From Astrothelium macrocarpum (lineage: Eukaryota > Ascomycota > Dothideomycetes > Trypetheliales > Trypetheliaceae), in NCBI GenBank assembly GCA_021030915.1, contig JAGEMR010000018.1, forward strand, positions 248,001-312,000: DNA of 64,000 nt. The letters are read 5' to 3'. Under the pieces are notes generated by a model, which ran no database searches, was not told the DNA's origin, and was given only the letters and a program-made list of their open reading frames with translations. Both the position numbers and the translations under genes were made by a program. Positions 1-11,869 of this stretch are shown here, piece by piece (positions within the stretch are counted from its first letter, which is position 1; each line of letters begins with the position of its first letter).

Positions 1-1001
1 GGTGATGACTTGGAGATGCTTGATAATCTCCCAATTACACCTACTACGGCGCCTCACGATGGATTTGCAACGAATCAGGAGCTTTCGGCTATCCGTAACG
101 GACCCCCCCCAATCATATTATCCAGTAGCGTCGTTGCTTCAGTAACGGACAGCCCTACGTTCTCAAAAGACGCACAATATCTTATCGACGCGGTGTTCCG
201 TATGACCTTTAGCCAAAAGACCAGTAAATTAGCCCATGGCATCAAGAATATCGGAAGTAATTTCCCAACCCGGCTCTCAGACATCGCCCCGGGCTTGTTC
301 AGCCCTGGTCATCTCTCAGTGAGCGTCCGCATTCATCTCAGTGCGCCCAATCTCTAACAGACAGATCCAAGGCACTCTCTCAGCGTGCAGTTTTCATTCC
401 GACAATAAGCCGAGGTCTATCAGCTAATATCTCAGCGAATGCAGCATCACCCTTACTAAAGGCAAAGCTGGCCCGGCTCCGACGCTGCAATCCCTGCGGC
501 CCGGCGGCGCCTGTGGGGCGGGGCTCCGCTGCTGCCAAAAAAGACGAGGCGTCCAGTCAGACAGTACATGATGCGGTTGAGACTTGCATGTGGGTCATCA
601 CGCAAGCCGCGCTCCACGATCCTGCTGCAGCTCGTCGACTGAAACCAATCGTAAAACCGGGCGACGAACAGCGCGATTTGAGCGCTAGTGGGGAGGACAT
701 TTTGGAACCTGTGGGGACTTTGAGCTGGGACTGCGAGTCTGATATGCTTGAGGACGACGATGAGGACGACATACTGTCCGATGAGATGGACGACGACATT
801 TTGGAGGGTTACGAAGACGCAGCGGATGAAATTCTTGAGGATATATCCTCTGACCCTTATGTGAAGGAGGTCTACAAGCTACAACAGGCTTCAGAATATT
901 CCTTTGGCTCGGACATATTGGACGAAGACATTTTATATTCGCAATCACCATATTCGCATTCAAGCCGGCGAAATTCAGGCACTATGGCATTATATGGTTA
1001 G
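1..1001 (+). CDS. uncharacterised acidic protein, 3' part of a gene cut by the window edge
   Basis: The reading frame is open from the first base to about 257, then shifts. A second frame is open from about 261 to the stop at 999-1001. An intron between them is likely: a donor at the GTAATT near 258 and several CTCAG acceptors up to 330 are possible, but none has a convincing branch site. The C-terminal 110 residues are very acidic and repeat a D/E-I-L motif about seven times (DDDEDDILSDE, DDDILEGYED, DEILEDIS, SDILDEDILY). This could be a short linear binding motif array. I do not recognise the family. The start lies outside the window and the internal splice is inferred. Confidence 0.35.
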
Positions 1002-1308
1002 ACGTATTGAGATTCATTGAACTGGGGGTCTATGTATAATATATACTACACCATGTACATAAGTCATCAACGTTTTGGACCTGTTCTCCATGAAACTCTG
1101 TCGCTGGGTTATAAACCAATTTTCCCAGCATAAACAACAAGCACCCCTTCTAATCGCGAACGCCTTAATTCGCAAACCCATACCTTACTCATACAAGGTT
1201 TGTCACGAGAGCCTTCCCAGAAAACATGGACAAAGCGACAACATTTCAAATTACCACCCATCATATATCATTAACCGTCCTCCACCTTCCGTCCCGAACC
1301 CTCCCCCA
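1002..1308. other. intergenic, convergent 3' ends
   Basis: AT-rich spacer between the stop of the plus-strand acidic gene and the stop of the minus-strand SOK1-like gene. It holds a TATATAC-rich patch near 1035-1050 that could serve 3' end formation. I see no gene. Confidence 0.5.
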
Positions 1309-3105
1309 TCAGCCCTCCTCCACCTCTTTCTCTCCCCTGTCCCCTCCCTCTCCCTCACCAACCAAATACACCTGCGGCGCCCACACCTGCCAATGCAGCA
1401 CCATCAGATGCGCCAGCCTGTCCCTAATCGCCTTCGCTCTCTTCTCCATAGCCCCCATCGCGCACATCTCCGCGCCGAGCCCGCGCCCGTCCAAGCCTGC
1501 GCGAATGACCGGCGTACGCGCCACCTTTGATGATGACGCAGGCGGTACAAACGCATTGGATAGAGCAATTGGAGATGCGTTGATGTGCGCGGTCACAGTG
1601 GCGAGGAGCTCTGGGAAGAGTCGCGCGAGGAGAGTGTCGGCGTGGTGCGAAAAGATTGGGGAGTGCGGGTCGAGGGAGGCGGTTAGGCGTTGCTCGATTT
1701 GGTCGAGGCGCTGGATCGAGAAATCGATCGAGGCGGTGCTGAGAAGGTGCGCGGCAAGGTTGGGAATGGCCTTTCGCCAGTGGGAGGAGGGGTCTTGTTT
1801 GGGTGGCCGGGTACCGGTGATGATGAGGAGGGATTCTTGGAGGGATGATTTGTTCGTTGGGATAGAAGGGAGGTTGTTGGTGTGTTTGAGGAGATCGTTG
1901 AAGATGTCGAGACAGATGTTGATGTTCATTTGGTCGATAAGATCGGCTCGTAATGAAGTTAGGCGAGCGAAATCGAGCCCAAAAATGTCGGGGAAAGATT
2001 CATTGGGTGAATTAGGTGAAAGGAGAGATTTCAAAACCGCGTAGACGAATATGGTAAGCCTCTTTGACGATCTTTCACTGCAATCAAGTAATAGATGCTT
2101 CATCTGGGGGGCTCTGCTATACTCGTTGAACCATGTTTCCGCAGGCCTGAGGTCGATAGGATTGTCGTGATACCATGGCTGTTCGAAGCGGATGGTGTGC
2201 TCAACAAAGTAAGTGCGCAGATTGCGAAGCTGATGGTTTGCAACATCAAGTTTCATAGCCTCGAGTATCCCAAAGAGTTCTCGTAGGCCATCCACTATGG
2301 ATTGCGCGCTTGCTCCATTCTCCATACGACTGACCATCTCATCTACGCACTGGTCGCGCATGGGAGCGCAATGTGTCTTCAACAGCTCGGCAAGCCATTT
2401 CGAAATACCTGTCAAGTCACATGCGCCTCTTTGTATTTGCTGCATGAGAATGGGCACATCGAGAACGTCGCCGATCCGTGCATGATCCGCTGCTGGGAGT
2501 ATCGAGTAAAGAATACTTCTTATTGTTTTGAACATGCGAGGCATCCTCCTTTGGCTTTCTCGAGCGGCGGAATCTGGGTCGAGCTTTGTGATGGAGTAGA
2601 ACTGTGACGATCTATTACCAAGTAAGGCATAGATTTCGAGTTCGGCCACAAGAGCCTTCCAATACAAGCTTGCTTGGTCAATCTTCTGTTTGCCCCTGAT
2701 ACAATCCACGTTTGGTCGAAAATGGAGGTCTCGATCATAGTTTATATCATGTCTTAGCTGCAAATTCATAGAAAAGCGGGCTAGATCCAACTCGCTAAGC
2801 GATTCAGCTGTAATCGGAGGCTCTTCCTTGGCGCTTACAAAATCGTGCGCCAGATCAGAGCCTCTTGGACCCAAAAGAGCCTCTAGAGCACGTCGAAACC
2901 TATGTGCTATGTGTGGGTGATGAAGTGATGGCTGCTGAAGAGTCGGGGATCGAGGATTTTGCGAATGGCGTTTCGAAGGCGGACCACGCGCTTCCACATT
3001 AGCTGTCACTTCTTCCACACCGGATTCCCTCTGGAATTCTAAGCAAGAGGGAGCACTCAGTGCTGTCCTTCCTACATGCATAGCTGCTTGGTGGGGTGGC
3101 GTCAT
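1309..3105 (-). CDS. SOK1/Tcp11-family protein
   Basis: A single uninterrupted exon encodes 598 residues from the ATG at 3105. The open frame extends upstream only through a GTG codon. The long helical body contains the Tcp11 signature region: LARFSMNLQLRHDINYDRDL, a run ending in YWKALVAELEIY, and DVANHQLRNLRTYFVEHTIRFE. In yeast the family member SOK1 suppresses loss of cAMP-dependent protein kinase, and in mammals Tcp11 acts in cAMP signalling in sperm, so a role in PKA-linked signalling is a family inference. The N-terminal 80 residues are Ser/Pro-rich and probably disordered. The family call rests on several conserved blocks and is fairly secure; the biochemical activity is unknown. Confidence 0.8.
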   Translation of the reverse strand: MTPPHQAAMHVGRTALSAPSCLEFQRESGVEEVTANVEARGPPSKRHSQNPRSPTLQQPSLHHPHIAHRFRRALEALLGPRGSDLAHDFVSAKEEPPITAESLSELDLARFSMNLQLRHDINYDRDLHFRPNVDCIRGKQKIDQASLYWKALVAELEIYALLGNRSSQFYSITKLDPDSAARESQRRMPRMFKTIRSILYSILPAADHARIGDVLDVPILMQQIQRGACDLTGISKWLAELLKTHCAPMRDQCVDEMVSRMENGASAQSIVDGLRELFGILEAMKLDVANHQLRNLRTYFVEHTIRFEQPWYHDNPIDLRPAETWFNEYSRAPQMKHLLLDCSERSSKRLTIFVYAVLKSLLSPNSPNESFPDIFGLDFARLTSLRADLIDQMNINICLDIFNDLLKHTNNLPSIPTNKSSLQESLLIITGTRPPKQDPSSHWRKAIPNLAAHLLSTASIDFSIQRLDQIEQRLTASLDPHSPIFSHHADTLLARLFPELLATVTAHINASPIALSNAFVPPASSSKVARTPVIRAGLDGRGLGAEMCAMGAMEKRAKAIRDRLAHLMVLHWQVWAPQVYLVGEGEGGDRGEKEVEEG

Positions 3106-6100
3106 CTTGTAGCCGTGGCGCTTTTGCACTTTGGATTAGATTGACCCAATGAAACAGCTAATATCGATTCCGAGGACCAAAGAAGCTGGATATTTGATTA
3201 TCGAAGTCAGTCAGAGCCAGAGCACGCAAAATGGCCAAAAAGTCTTGCAATTGGGGCCAAATTCGCTGTGCCAGCGCTCCGATATGGATAAAGCAGCAAA
3301 GAAATCCTGATTCTCGAGACACCTGATATTCGATTAGTAAAAGAGTTGTATAGCTGAGAAATTTCCTCGGTTTGCGAGGCACAAGCTGAACACGTGGTGT
3401 TGAGATGCTAGGATGTTTGATAAAGAGATACGGGTAGGTGCAGCAAAGGAAGACCAACCAGTCTGCATTTAAGACTCGGAGATCACGGATCGAGAGGATG
3501 CGATTAGAACATCGACCGGCTACTGAAGTTTGCAAAAATTTTCGTGAAACTGAATGTTGTTGAGGGTGATATTCCAAGTATTTTGATTGTATCAGAATAT
3601 TTGACTCAGACGTTTGTGGACGAGTTGTTCTAACTCAGGCCTTAAGAGATTAATTCAGACAAACAATGGCGACTGCCTTGAAGACTAGAGTGGACATAAT
3701 GAAAATTGACGGTTATGATGTCGTAGAAAGCTTGCGCTTCCAGCTAAAGCAAAGAGCCTACAAGGATGAAGCAGAATTGACGGTATAAGAGCAGCGTCGA
3801 AAATAAGCCAATAAGACGTCGCTGGCGCCACCGGTAGCGATGTGTACCTGAAGTCACAGACGCAGGTGCTGGACTAGAGAAAATAGCTCTCTAAGTTGGA
3901 TCTAGCCCCTTCGCCTCATTTTCCTGACGTCCTAAGTGGAGCAAGTACCAGACCAGCGGTCAGAGAGGGTGAGGCGAACGTTCTATCTAAAATTTTGCGA
4001 GAGAAACTAAACTTAATAGAGCTTGGCATCTCAGCTCTTTTTGTATCTGCCGTTGGCCTCGGAAGACTGCCCAAGCCGCGTCAATAGTGGCAAGCCACCG
4101 CGGATATTTGACGCTCGAAATGAAGCATTCAAGCTGTTAGGAGATGACGGAATGTTATATGACCAACACTCTTATGATTAAATTTGCGTGCCCAATGTCC
4201 TCCCCTGCAATCCGACAAGTTGTTGTGCTTTGAGACGGCAAAACACTATGCGAATGCATCCGAGAACTGTTCCAGCAACAAGCATTTTGACTGGCAGAAA
4301 TGCTTTTTGCCCTGCGATTTTGTCACACGATTGCCTTCAAAGCACAGAATTAGTCAAAAATCCTCATCCATGGACGGCCACGAACAGTGAGAGGCCAGAA
4401 ATGCTTGGGTCACCTGCACTGATGCAATTTTTTCCCTCCACCATCTATGGAACACGTTGGGACCGAAGCTGTTTTGCGCGTGCGAAGGCTGGCTAATTGC
4501 CCGCGACTTTCAACATTATGCCCGTGCTGTATTGCTTCGGTGCGCCGGGAATTATCGATCATCTCAAAGCTATGATCTTGTTCGTTGACAGGGTTTGGAT
4601 CACATGAGAAGAGAACTGTCAAACCAGGGTCAGCATACAAAATCTGCAAACACCTACGGATCTGGCGCGAGGCGAAATGCCTTAAAATCAAGGCATACCA
4701 TACCTGCCTGTCTCTCCTCCACAACCGCGCCTCTGCGCCATTTCGTCGCCCGTAGGTGTAGACCATGATTGGGCTTTGCTTCGGTATTTCTCTAGTGCCG
4801 GAACAGCCCGTGTAGCCATGATTGTGGTGTGATACTGCATTGGTTTCCAAGGCGGATACGGGCTGGTTCCCTGCATTTTCTGCCCCTTGGCCAGTCTGCC
4901 TTGCAACGCCCACCAATCGGTTTACCTGCCGATATATGGCTTCATATCATCCACGGTAACCAATTTTTCTCGAAAGAACCACATTTCCATTACTTAAAAA
5001 TTTGTACGTGTATGTCTCCTCGACAGTCGCAAGACGTTTCGTAGTTTGTGTTCCCCTAAGAGACCGAATGTCTGGCGTACCAACAAGAGGGTTTCAGAAT
5101 CAGAAATGAGGCGTCCAATTTGAGATTTAGATCTCATCTCGTGCCACGCACGTTGAAGATCATTGTCGGCATGTCAGTTCACTCTCTGCTAACTATTAGT
5201 CGTCTTGGAGAACCAAAGAGTATGCAGGCCGGAGCTGTGGTCGGTCAAAATCTACTCAAGTGTGCCTCCGCGTCTTATCCAACTTCTCTACAATGAGTAG
5301 GATTGTTGCGCTGACGCACAAGTCGTCATTGAGCTCAAGACTGTTGGGATCTTCCCAATTACATTGCTACCTAGCTTGCAGGACGACGGGCACATTCAAC
5401 ACACCCTCCTAACAAGCCTTCGGACTAACATACACGTAGAGTCACCCACAGACATATACACTGGTTGACAAATACTTATCGCCCGCATGGTCTAAGTCCA
5501 CAAAAGAGAGGTCTCAGCTGTGCCTCAAACATGACTGGAAAGATGGGATAGCTCCTTGAGCCTCTCACTCGCCTTATCATAACACAGCCTGAGGAAAGGA
5601 TCATCCAATAGATTGGACTTCCGACCTTTAGCTTGAAAAACAAACACAAACATCTGGCTCGTTGAAAGCGCGAAACTAGCCACGGTTACAGCAAGTCCAG
5701 CAGCTCGGAGCCTCACCGGTCGATCTCTCCGTCTTGCTGAAACCACAGTTAGCGTGAGGCACGTAGATGTAGTGTCGCTACGGGCTCGAGTAGCCACTTT
5801 GTTATCCCAGGACAACAAATGAGTCCGGGCGGAAAGAAAACCTTTGACATAATTAGCTCGCCTTCAAACATAACGTTCTACGAGAATGATCTCGTATATC
5901 ATTTTGAAAAATGCAGGGCACAGTTGACCGGTATGAGGTTGACGACTCTGACCAGCTGCAGTTGTCAAACATGTTTTGTGGCCTGAATCTCTAGGTTCAC
6001 CCTCTCACAGACAGCGACTCTGCTATATCCCCAACAAGATCTATAGCTGTAGCTTGATGAAACGCACTCGCCCCAAATAATCGATCAACCGCCTCATAAC

Positions 6101-7476
6101 GATGTTCCGATTTACCGTATTCTGTTTTCGGTCACAAAAACCATTTCAAGTTTGGTAGCGCCTGACATGAGATCGGAGATTCGTTCGCCCTAAGAGTTAT
6201 CTGCAAACGGAAAAACGTATAGTGAATTGACAGGTCAAGCATTGTCACTGAAAGTACCAATCTCCGAGCCCTTAACCCCAGGATCTATCACTGAGGAGCT
6301 TACTTGCCTGCAACAGAAGTTTAGTGATGTACACGTCATACTATCTAGAAGATCTTAGATTTCCACATCAGCGGATATTTCGATCAAGTCAAAGCGTGGG
6401 CACAAGGTATGACGGCTAGCCTCACCAAGCTCCTTCGGAACGGAGGGGCCGTGATACAGCGGCCTCCGACAGTAAAGAAAATGCCGAGAGTTTTTGAAGA
6501 ACTCGCTCTTATTTATGCCATTCTTGGCAAACGGCTCTTTGTTGGTGCCGTCTTCCCTCGCGATAGTGAGGCTTTCGTGAGTACTCGGTAGCAAACTGGC
6601 CCACAAAGACGAAAAGACGACCAAAATCACTTCGATTGCTTTATGAGAAGACCTTCTGCAGCACTCGCGTATCATCATTATCATCATCACTCATACCATC
6701 ATCACAGGGCAGAGCATTGCCACATTCCGTACCTCTTGACAAATCAAGCAAGGCTAAAGGTTATGTCTGGAAATTTCCATCTACAAAGCCTATTGACTGC
6801 TGCAGTTAAAGTGAAAATTTCCGCTACGCGAAGGAGCAGCACTCGCCGTCGCAACATAACGGACCCGCCCCGACTCTCCAGATGCAAAGGATATGAAGAA
6901 ATGGAAGACGTAGGAAACGTAAAGCAGTAGCAGCAGTAGCAGTGACCGTCGACGAATGCTCTAAGGCTTCCCTCATTCCCTGCCCGCTCCACACATTGAA
7001 ACAAAGCGAAGAAAGTTTGAAGGTGGGGGGAACGAGGGATGCGGAAAAGGGGAAAAAACAAAGATCTTGGGCTGTACACGCTGGTGGGATGAAACGGTTG
7101 ACTGCTTTCGTGAGTAACGGCATTGTAGGTAGGAGTATTTGACGCGGCAGATAGGACAACAGAAAAAGGCAAGGCCATAGAGCCCCCCGCCAGGTGTAGA
7201 AGTGAAGAGAAAGTAGAAGAAAAAACCCCCCTATCGTCTCAGGCCGTGGGCGCATTTGGATGGTGATGATGATGATGGCATGCTGAAGTCCTTCAATTTC
7301 GTTCGTGACCGGAGCTGTGTTATTTTCTTTAAGAGTTTCGTCGATGCCCATCCGTATTCATGTCATTCGCACCATCCGATATAACCGGTCATTTGCGCAA
7401 AAAATTCGCACCCATAGCTTTCTAACGCTCTCCCTGTCTTACGTCTTTGCAATATGCAATAATAACTTGGCATCTA
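3106..7476. other. 4.4-kb gene-poor stretch
   Basis: I find no protein I can support here. The longest open frames (3158-3577 minus, 4410-4916 minus, 6824-7351 minus) have no recognisable domain, no good splice context and mixed composition. A CAT/CAC trinucleotide run lies at about 6668-6710, and a GATGAT run at 7256-7278. The 7180-7476 part is the 3' flank of the PP2C gene. Confidence 0.4.
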
Positions 7477-9575
7477 CTACTTGCTCGTCTCCGCCTTCTT
7501 GGGCTCCAAAGGCCCATCTGTGGCCGTAGTAATCTTGCCACCTGGTTGAGCGTCATCTTCGCTTCTCTCCGTCTTCGTCGATGCTGGCGATGAATCTCCT
7601 GCTCCTTTCCTCACCACTTCGTCGCCATTCCGGCTTCCAATCTCCGAATCGTGCGCATTGGTCGCGCTCGTCGGCGCCGGCGTGCCTTCCCGCTCCGCTC
7701 GCGCGCTCTCTTCGCTCTTACCGCCAATCTCTCTCGGGCTACTCGTGATGGTCGCCCACTCCTCGCTGTGTTCGTCGGATAGATTACCGCCTGCGGGCGT
7801 CGTGCTCTTAGCCACCTGAGACTGCAGATCGCGGTCCTCATCCTCGTCATCGTCTTGATCGAGCATGTCGACGTCGTGGTTGTGGGCTGTAGGCGACGAG
7901 TCAGTAAGGACCTCGCTGCCGTCACCGAGGAGAATGATGCGCCCCGCGGAAGACCGACCTCCTATCATCCGCTGCGTGCGCTGGTCAATATCCATGTCAT
8001 AGTCGTCGAGGTTATCCTCGAAACGATGATGGTTGCCAGGGCCCCTAAACTCGGCTAATGAGGAGCCCAAAAAACACAAGTTAGAAGATAGGTTATGGAG
8101 GTGAAGATGTAAAGGTAAAGGAAAGGCACTCCGGACCTGTGCGGTCTCAAAGCTAAATCCTTTAAGTATAGTACTTTCGTCTATTCGCGGTTACAAAAGA
8201 AAAGGGGATCTCAAGACTTGCCATACTCGGGTGGCGCGCATGGGCCGTCGCCGTTTGCGACACGGTCGCCAATCTCCTTGTACCACTCCTCTTTCGTTTT
8301 GCCTCGTAATAGTCCGACAATGATGATGGTCATGTTATCGCATCCAACACCACCAGTGTCGCTATTTGACGCGAGACAGTTATCCATCATATTTTCACAG
8401 ATGGCGTGTAACTCTTGCTTTGCGGCAATTCCTCGGCGCACGAATTCTATTACGGCTTGTGAGGATTGACAGTCCCAGATACCTTGATTCCGTCAGTACT
8501 GCTGAGTATCTTGAAAGGCTGAGATGATCGGCACATACCGTCACATGCAATGACGACGAATTCATCATCATCAGTGATTTCATGTACAGTGACATCGGGG
8601 AAAGCAGTTACAATCTGTTGTTCCGGAGGCAATTCAGCACTTTTCTTGAACTCAAAATCGCCAATTGCTCTGGAGAGGGCAAGATTGCCATTGACTCGGC
8701 CAAAATCGACAAATCCACCAGCGGCAGTTATTCTAGCCTTCTCACCTAAAAAGAATTACCGTCAGCGAAGATCAGGATCGAGTGGATTTGCCATAGCCTT
8801 CATACTCTCATTCTGTGGCTTGTGATCGAATGATAAAGGTTTTGCTCTTCCCTTGATACCGAGCACTGTCCGCGAATCTCCAGAGTTTGCCTGGTCCAGA
8901 TTAGTTCACACGGTATGTAAGCTCATGGCTGATACATACAACGTATATTTTGTTTTTGGACATGATTGCAACCGAGGCAGTACACCCCGAGACTTCCTCC
9001 TCATATCTTGGATCTTTGATAGGTATGAGTCATTTGCACATTCACGTATTCATCCCTGCAAGGACAGTGCTCACCACTCAAAATAGCTCGATCTGCTGCC
9101 AGAAAGCCATCTTTTAGAGCTTGTTCAATGTTCTCCTCTTTGTATGCCTCTTGCTTTGCAATGATCTTGTGTAAGTTTTCGCCAGTGTAGATAGCAACCT
9201 TGTCTCCGCCATGACCATCATAGACTCCAAAGAAACTTAGCCGAACGTCAGACTCGGCAGCCTTGTGATCCTCCCCGTCGGAAGGTTCGGGTTGTAAATC
9301 GAGGACGCATGCATGAGCATCTTCCATGCTTATACGCCATCCTTGCATGGAGGAGACGCCGAAGACAACGCGGTCATCCTTGCCCTCGTCTGACCTCTAC
9401 AGAGACAGGTTTTGCTTAGCCTTTGTTCTCATAGCTTTAGCTCGACGAGCGTGGTGAAGCTCAGAGGATGCAGCTGCAACGGCGAATAGGCCACAACGGC
9501 GCATTCTGCGGAGCGCAGATTGATGACCAATCCACATACCTTTTCGACCACTGGCTCCGACAGCGTTTGACCCAT
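7477..9575 (-). CDS. protein phosphatase 2C, Ptc2/Ptc3 type
   Basis: Metal-dependent Ser/Thr phosphatase. Seven exons (9575-9540, 9396-9075, 9013-8940, 8890-8806, 8745-8539, 8482-8222, 8054-7477) sum to 1,563 nt and 520 residues. PP2C motifs appear in order: SMQGWRISMEDAH, FFGVYDGHGGDK, RYEEEVSGCTASV, SGDSR, LALSRAIGDFEFK, FVVIACDGIWDC, and GCDNMTIIIV, which includes the metal-binding aspartates. The C-terminal 190 residues are acidic, Ser/Thr-rich and probably disordered, as in fungal Ptc2. The N-terminus MGQTLSEP has Gly2 and could be myristoylated (inference). Yeast orthologues switch off HOG MAP-kinase and DNA-damage checkpoint signalling. The last intron (8221-8055) starts with GC, not GT, and the frame is only conserved if it is spliced. 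Confidence 0.93.
8055..8221 (-). other. GC-AG intron in the PP2C gene
   Basis: The 167-nt last intron has donor GCAAGT and acceptor TTAG. Splicing it gives PPEYAEFRGPG across the junction, the sequence expected for this family, and keeps the frame. GC-AG introns are a known minor U2 class with strong +3 to +6 consensus, as here. Confidence 0.85.
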
Positions 9576-10205
9576 GGTGCAATGCCTTTGCTTAGTTCAC
9601 AGAAAGATGAGTTGGGCTAGGGAAAAGATGGTTCGGCGGACAGGTGAAGGTGAAGGGAGGCGGTAAAATCTAAGAATTACGGGTGTTGGTCGGAATTACG
9701 TGGGATACAGGATAGCGCCAACGTGGAAAAGAGAGGAAAAGGAAAAACGTGACACAGGCGTAAGCAGTGGGTCAAACTCGTAGACTGTAGAGTCGAGGGG
9801 GAAATAGGATGATTGGAGTGCAGAAGAGGTCGCGTGTGTAGGCAGTAGGAGAGGATAGAGGCGTAGTGGGCGTTGTTCGCAAGCTTGGCGCAAGACGGGA
9901 TGATGTAGCCCGCGGCCGAACAGATGGCAAAGAATCGAGGCTCGCCGCCCCCACCACGAACCCACTCGTGTGCCAAGAGTAATCATCATTTGCTTCTGCC
10001 CTTACTCGTTCTATCGCTGTCTTCGAGTACCCCTTGACCGGCATCAGGCACAATTCAAATTGGCAGACTTGCATTGTTTCCGTTCGCTACCAGAAAATGC
10101 CGCGTCATGCTGAGCGGGCGGCGACAGGCTTCATGTTCCCCGACTCTATTTCAAAAAAAAGGATCGTCAATTTTTATCTACATACGTTCGTGCTAGCAAA
10201 GACCT
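9576..10205. other. PP2C promoter and 3' flank of the oxidase gene
   Basis: Both neighbours are on the minus strand, so this holds the upstream region of the phosphatase and the 3' flank of the FMN oxidase. Open frames at 9677-10074 have no ATG in good context and no recognisable domain. I see no separate gene. Confidence 0.45.
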
Positions 10206-11628
10206 CTATAATTTCGACTTGGTAGGCATCAGATCGTAGCTTGGCGGAAATGATTCTGCCGGAGATTAGCTTGGGCGGTAATCTTACTTCCATGGTTTGC
10301 CACTTACCTAGCATATCTCTATCGAATTGCCCAATGTTTTGAAATCCACCGACATTCATCAAAATGTCGAGCTCTGCGAGAAGACTCTTCATGACATGGC
10401 GAACCCCGTGCTCTCCCATGATCGAAAGCCCCCATACCCAAAGACGGCCAACGAAAACAAACTTGGCTCCAATCGCCAACGCTTTTACCACATCAGACGC
10501 GCTTCGGACACCAGAGTCAAACATAATATAAGTCTTATCCCCCACAGCTGACCACATTTCAATTAGCACCTTGTTTCGAAAAGCCTTCACCAAGGACAAA
10601 CGTACCTTGCACAATCTTTTCCAACGCATCCAAACTCGCAATCGCCCCATCCACCTGCCTCCCCGCATGATTGCTCACCACAATCCCATCACACCCAACC
10701 TCCACCGCCTTCTTCGCATCCCTCACGTCCTGAATCCCCTTCAACGCGAACGGCTTCCCGCCCGAAATCTCCTTCCACGTACGAATCAACCACGGCATCT
10801 TCTCCCAGCTATGCGCACGTCCATGCCACACATTATCGATCCACTTGGCCCCAGCCTCATTGGGCTGCGTCTTGGGATCGATGCCGTCCTCAGCGAGGCG
10901 CTTCTGGAACACCGGGTCGCTGAGGCCCAAGTCGGCGCCGATGCCGTGGTAGAAGGCGTAGTTGCTGGTGTCGACGTCGTCGTGGCGCCAGCCCAGCTGC
11001 CACGTGTCGACCGTGAGCAGGCACGCCGAGAAGCCCGCGCGGTGCGCGCGCGTCAGCAGCGAGATGGTCAGCTCGTCGTCGTGCGGCATGTACAGCTGGA
11101 AGAAGCGCGGCCCCGCGCCGTTGGCGGCTGCGACGTCTTCGATCGGCTGCGAGCCCGCGGTCGAGAGGCAGTAGGGGAGGTTGAGCTCATTGGCCACTTT
11201 GGCGACGGGGAGCTCGCCGAGGGGGTGGTAGATTTTGTTGATGCCGATGGGGGCGAAGCCGATTGGAGCTGAGACTTTGTGTCCGAAGATTTCGGCCGCG
11301 GTGTCTCGGGTGTTGGTGTCGACGAGCATTCGAGGGATTATGCGGTGCCTGTAGAAAGCCTGTCGATTCTGCGTATGGGTGTACGATTGGCCGGCGTTGG
11401 ATGATGCGTAAAACCATCCTCCTTGGGTAAGCCTTTCTTTTGCCAACTCTTCCAATGCTCCAGGGTCTAGAGTGATATTAGGTCTGCAGCTTGAAGCCGA
11501 AAATTGTTGCAAGTACCTGTACTGAAAAGCGGGACCTGGCCATCATTGGACTTCCAAAAGTTTTCTCTTTGATACAGAGCATACTCAGGTGTTGTTCTGT
11601 TGTCCTTGTTGGGGCCTTTGGTGTCCAT
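10206..11628 (-). CDS. FMN-dependent 2-hydroxy-acid oxidase (lactate oxidase/monooxygenase-like) with peroxisomal PTS1
   Basis: Four exons (11628-11517, 11466-10606, 10547-10308, 10255-10206) encode 420 residues. They give the TIM-barrel fold of the FMN alpha-hydroxy-acid dehydrogenase family: RHRIIPRMLVDTNTRDTA, SAPIGFAPIG, FFQLYMPHDDE, FALKGIQDVRDA, the catalytic-histidine block VSNHAGRQVDGA, IMFDSGVRSASDVVKALAIGA and FVFVGR. The enzyme should oxidise an L-2-hydroxy acid through FMN, passing electrons to O2. The closest type seems to be lactate 2-monooxygenase-like, but the substrate cannot be read. The last 52-nt intron (10307-10256, branch GCTAAT) must be spliced to reach a short exon ending TKSKL-stop, a canonical PTS1. 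If it is retained, a different C-terminus without SKL runs on to 10174. Confidence 0.9.
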
Positions 11629-11869
11629 TCTAAGAGTGTATGGTCAATTGTCTAGATGAGAAAATCTATAAAAAAGAATTGTAGAGAATAAAACAGTAGC
11701 TTTTGTGAACTGATGGGAAATCTATTAAATAGTATTCACATCATCGATGGCGCTATGTGAAAATGTCGATCAATCGAGATCGTCTCTAGGGACCCTTTCA
11801 TCTGCATACAAGTTCTAATACGTCATTGGTTGACTCGAGTGCATTCTGCATTACAAAAAATTGAGTGAG

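Noticed and set aside
1226..2044. 272-codon plus-strand frame
   Set aside because: Lies opposite the SOK1-like exon; its translation has no domain and its codon pattern mirrors the real gene.
4410..4916. 168-codon minus-strand frame in the gene-poor stretch
   Set aside because: No recognisable domain, no neighbouring exons with good splice sites, and overlapping frames of similar length on the same strand.
10571..11272. 233-codon plus-strand frame rich in Arg and Val
   Set aside because: Antisense shadow of the GC-rich oxidase exon, which has clear family motifs.
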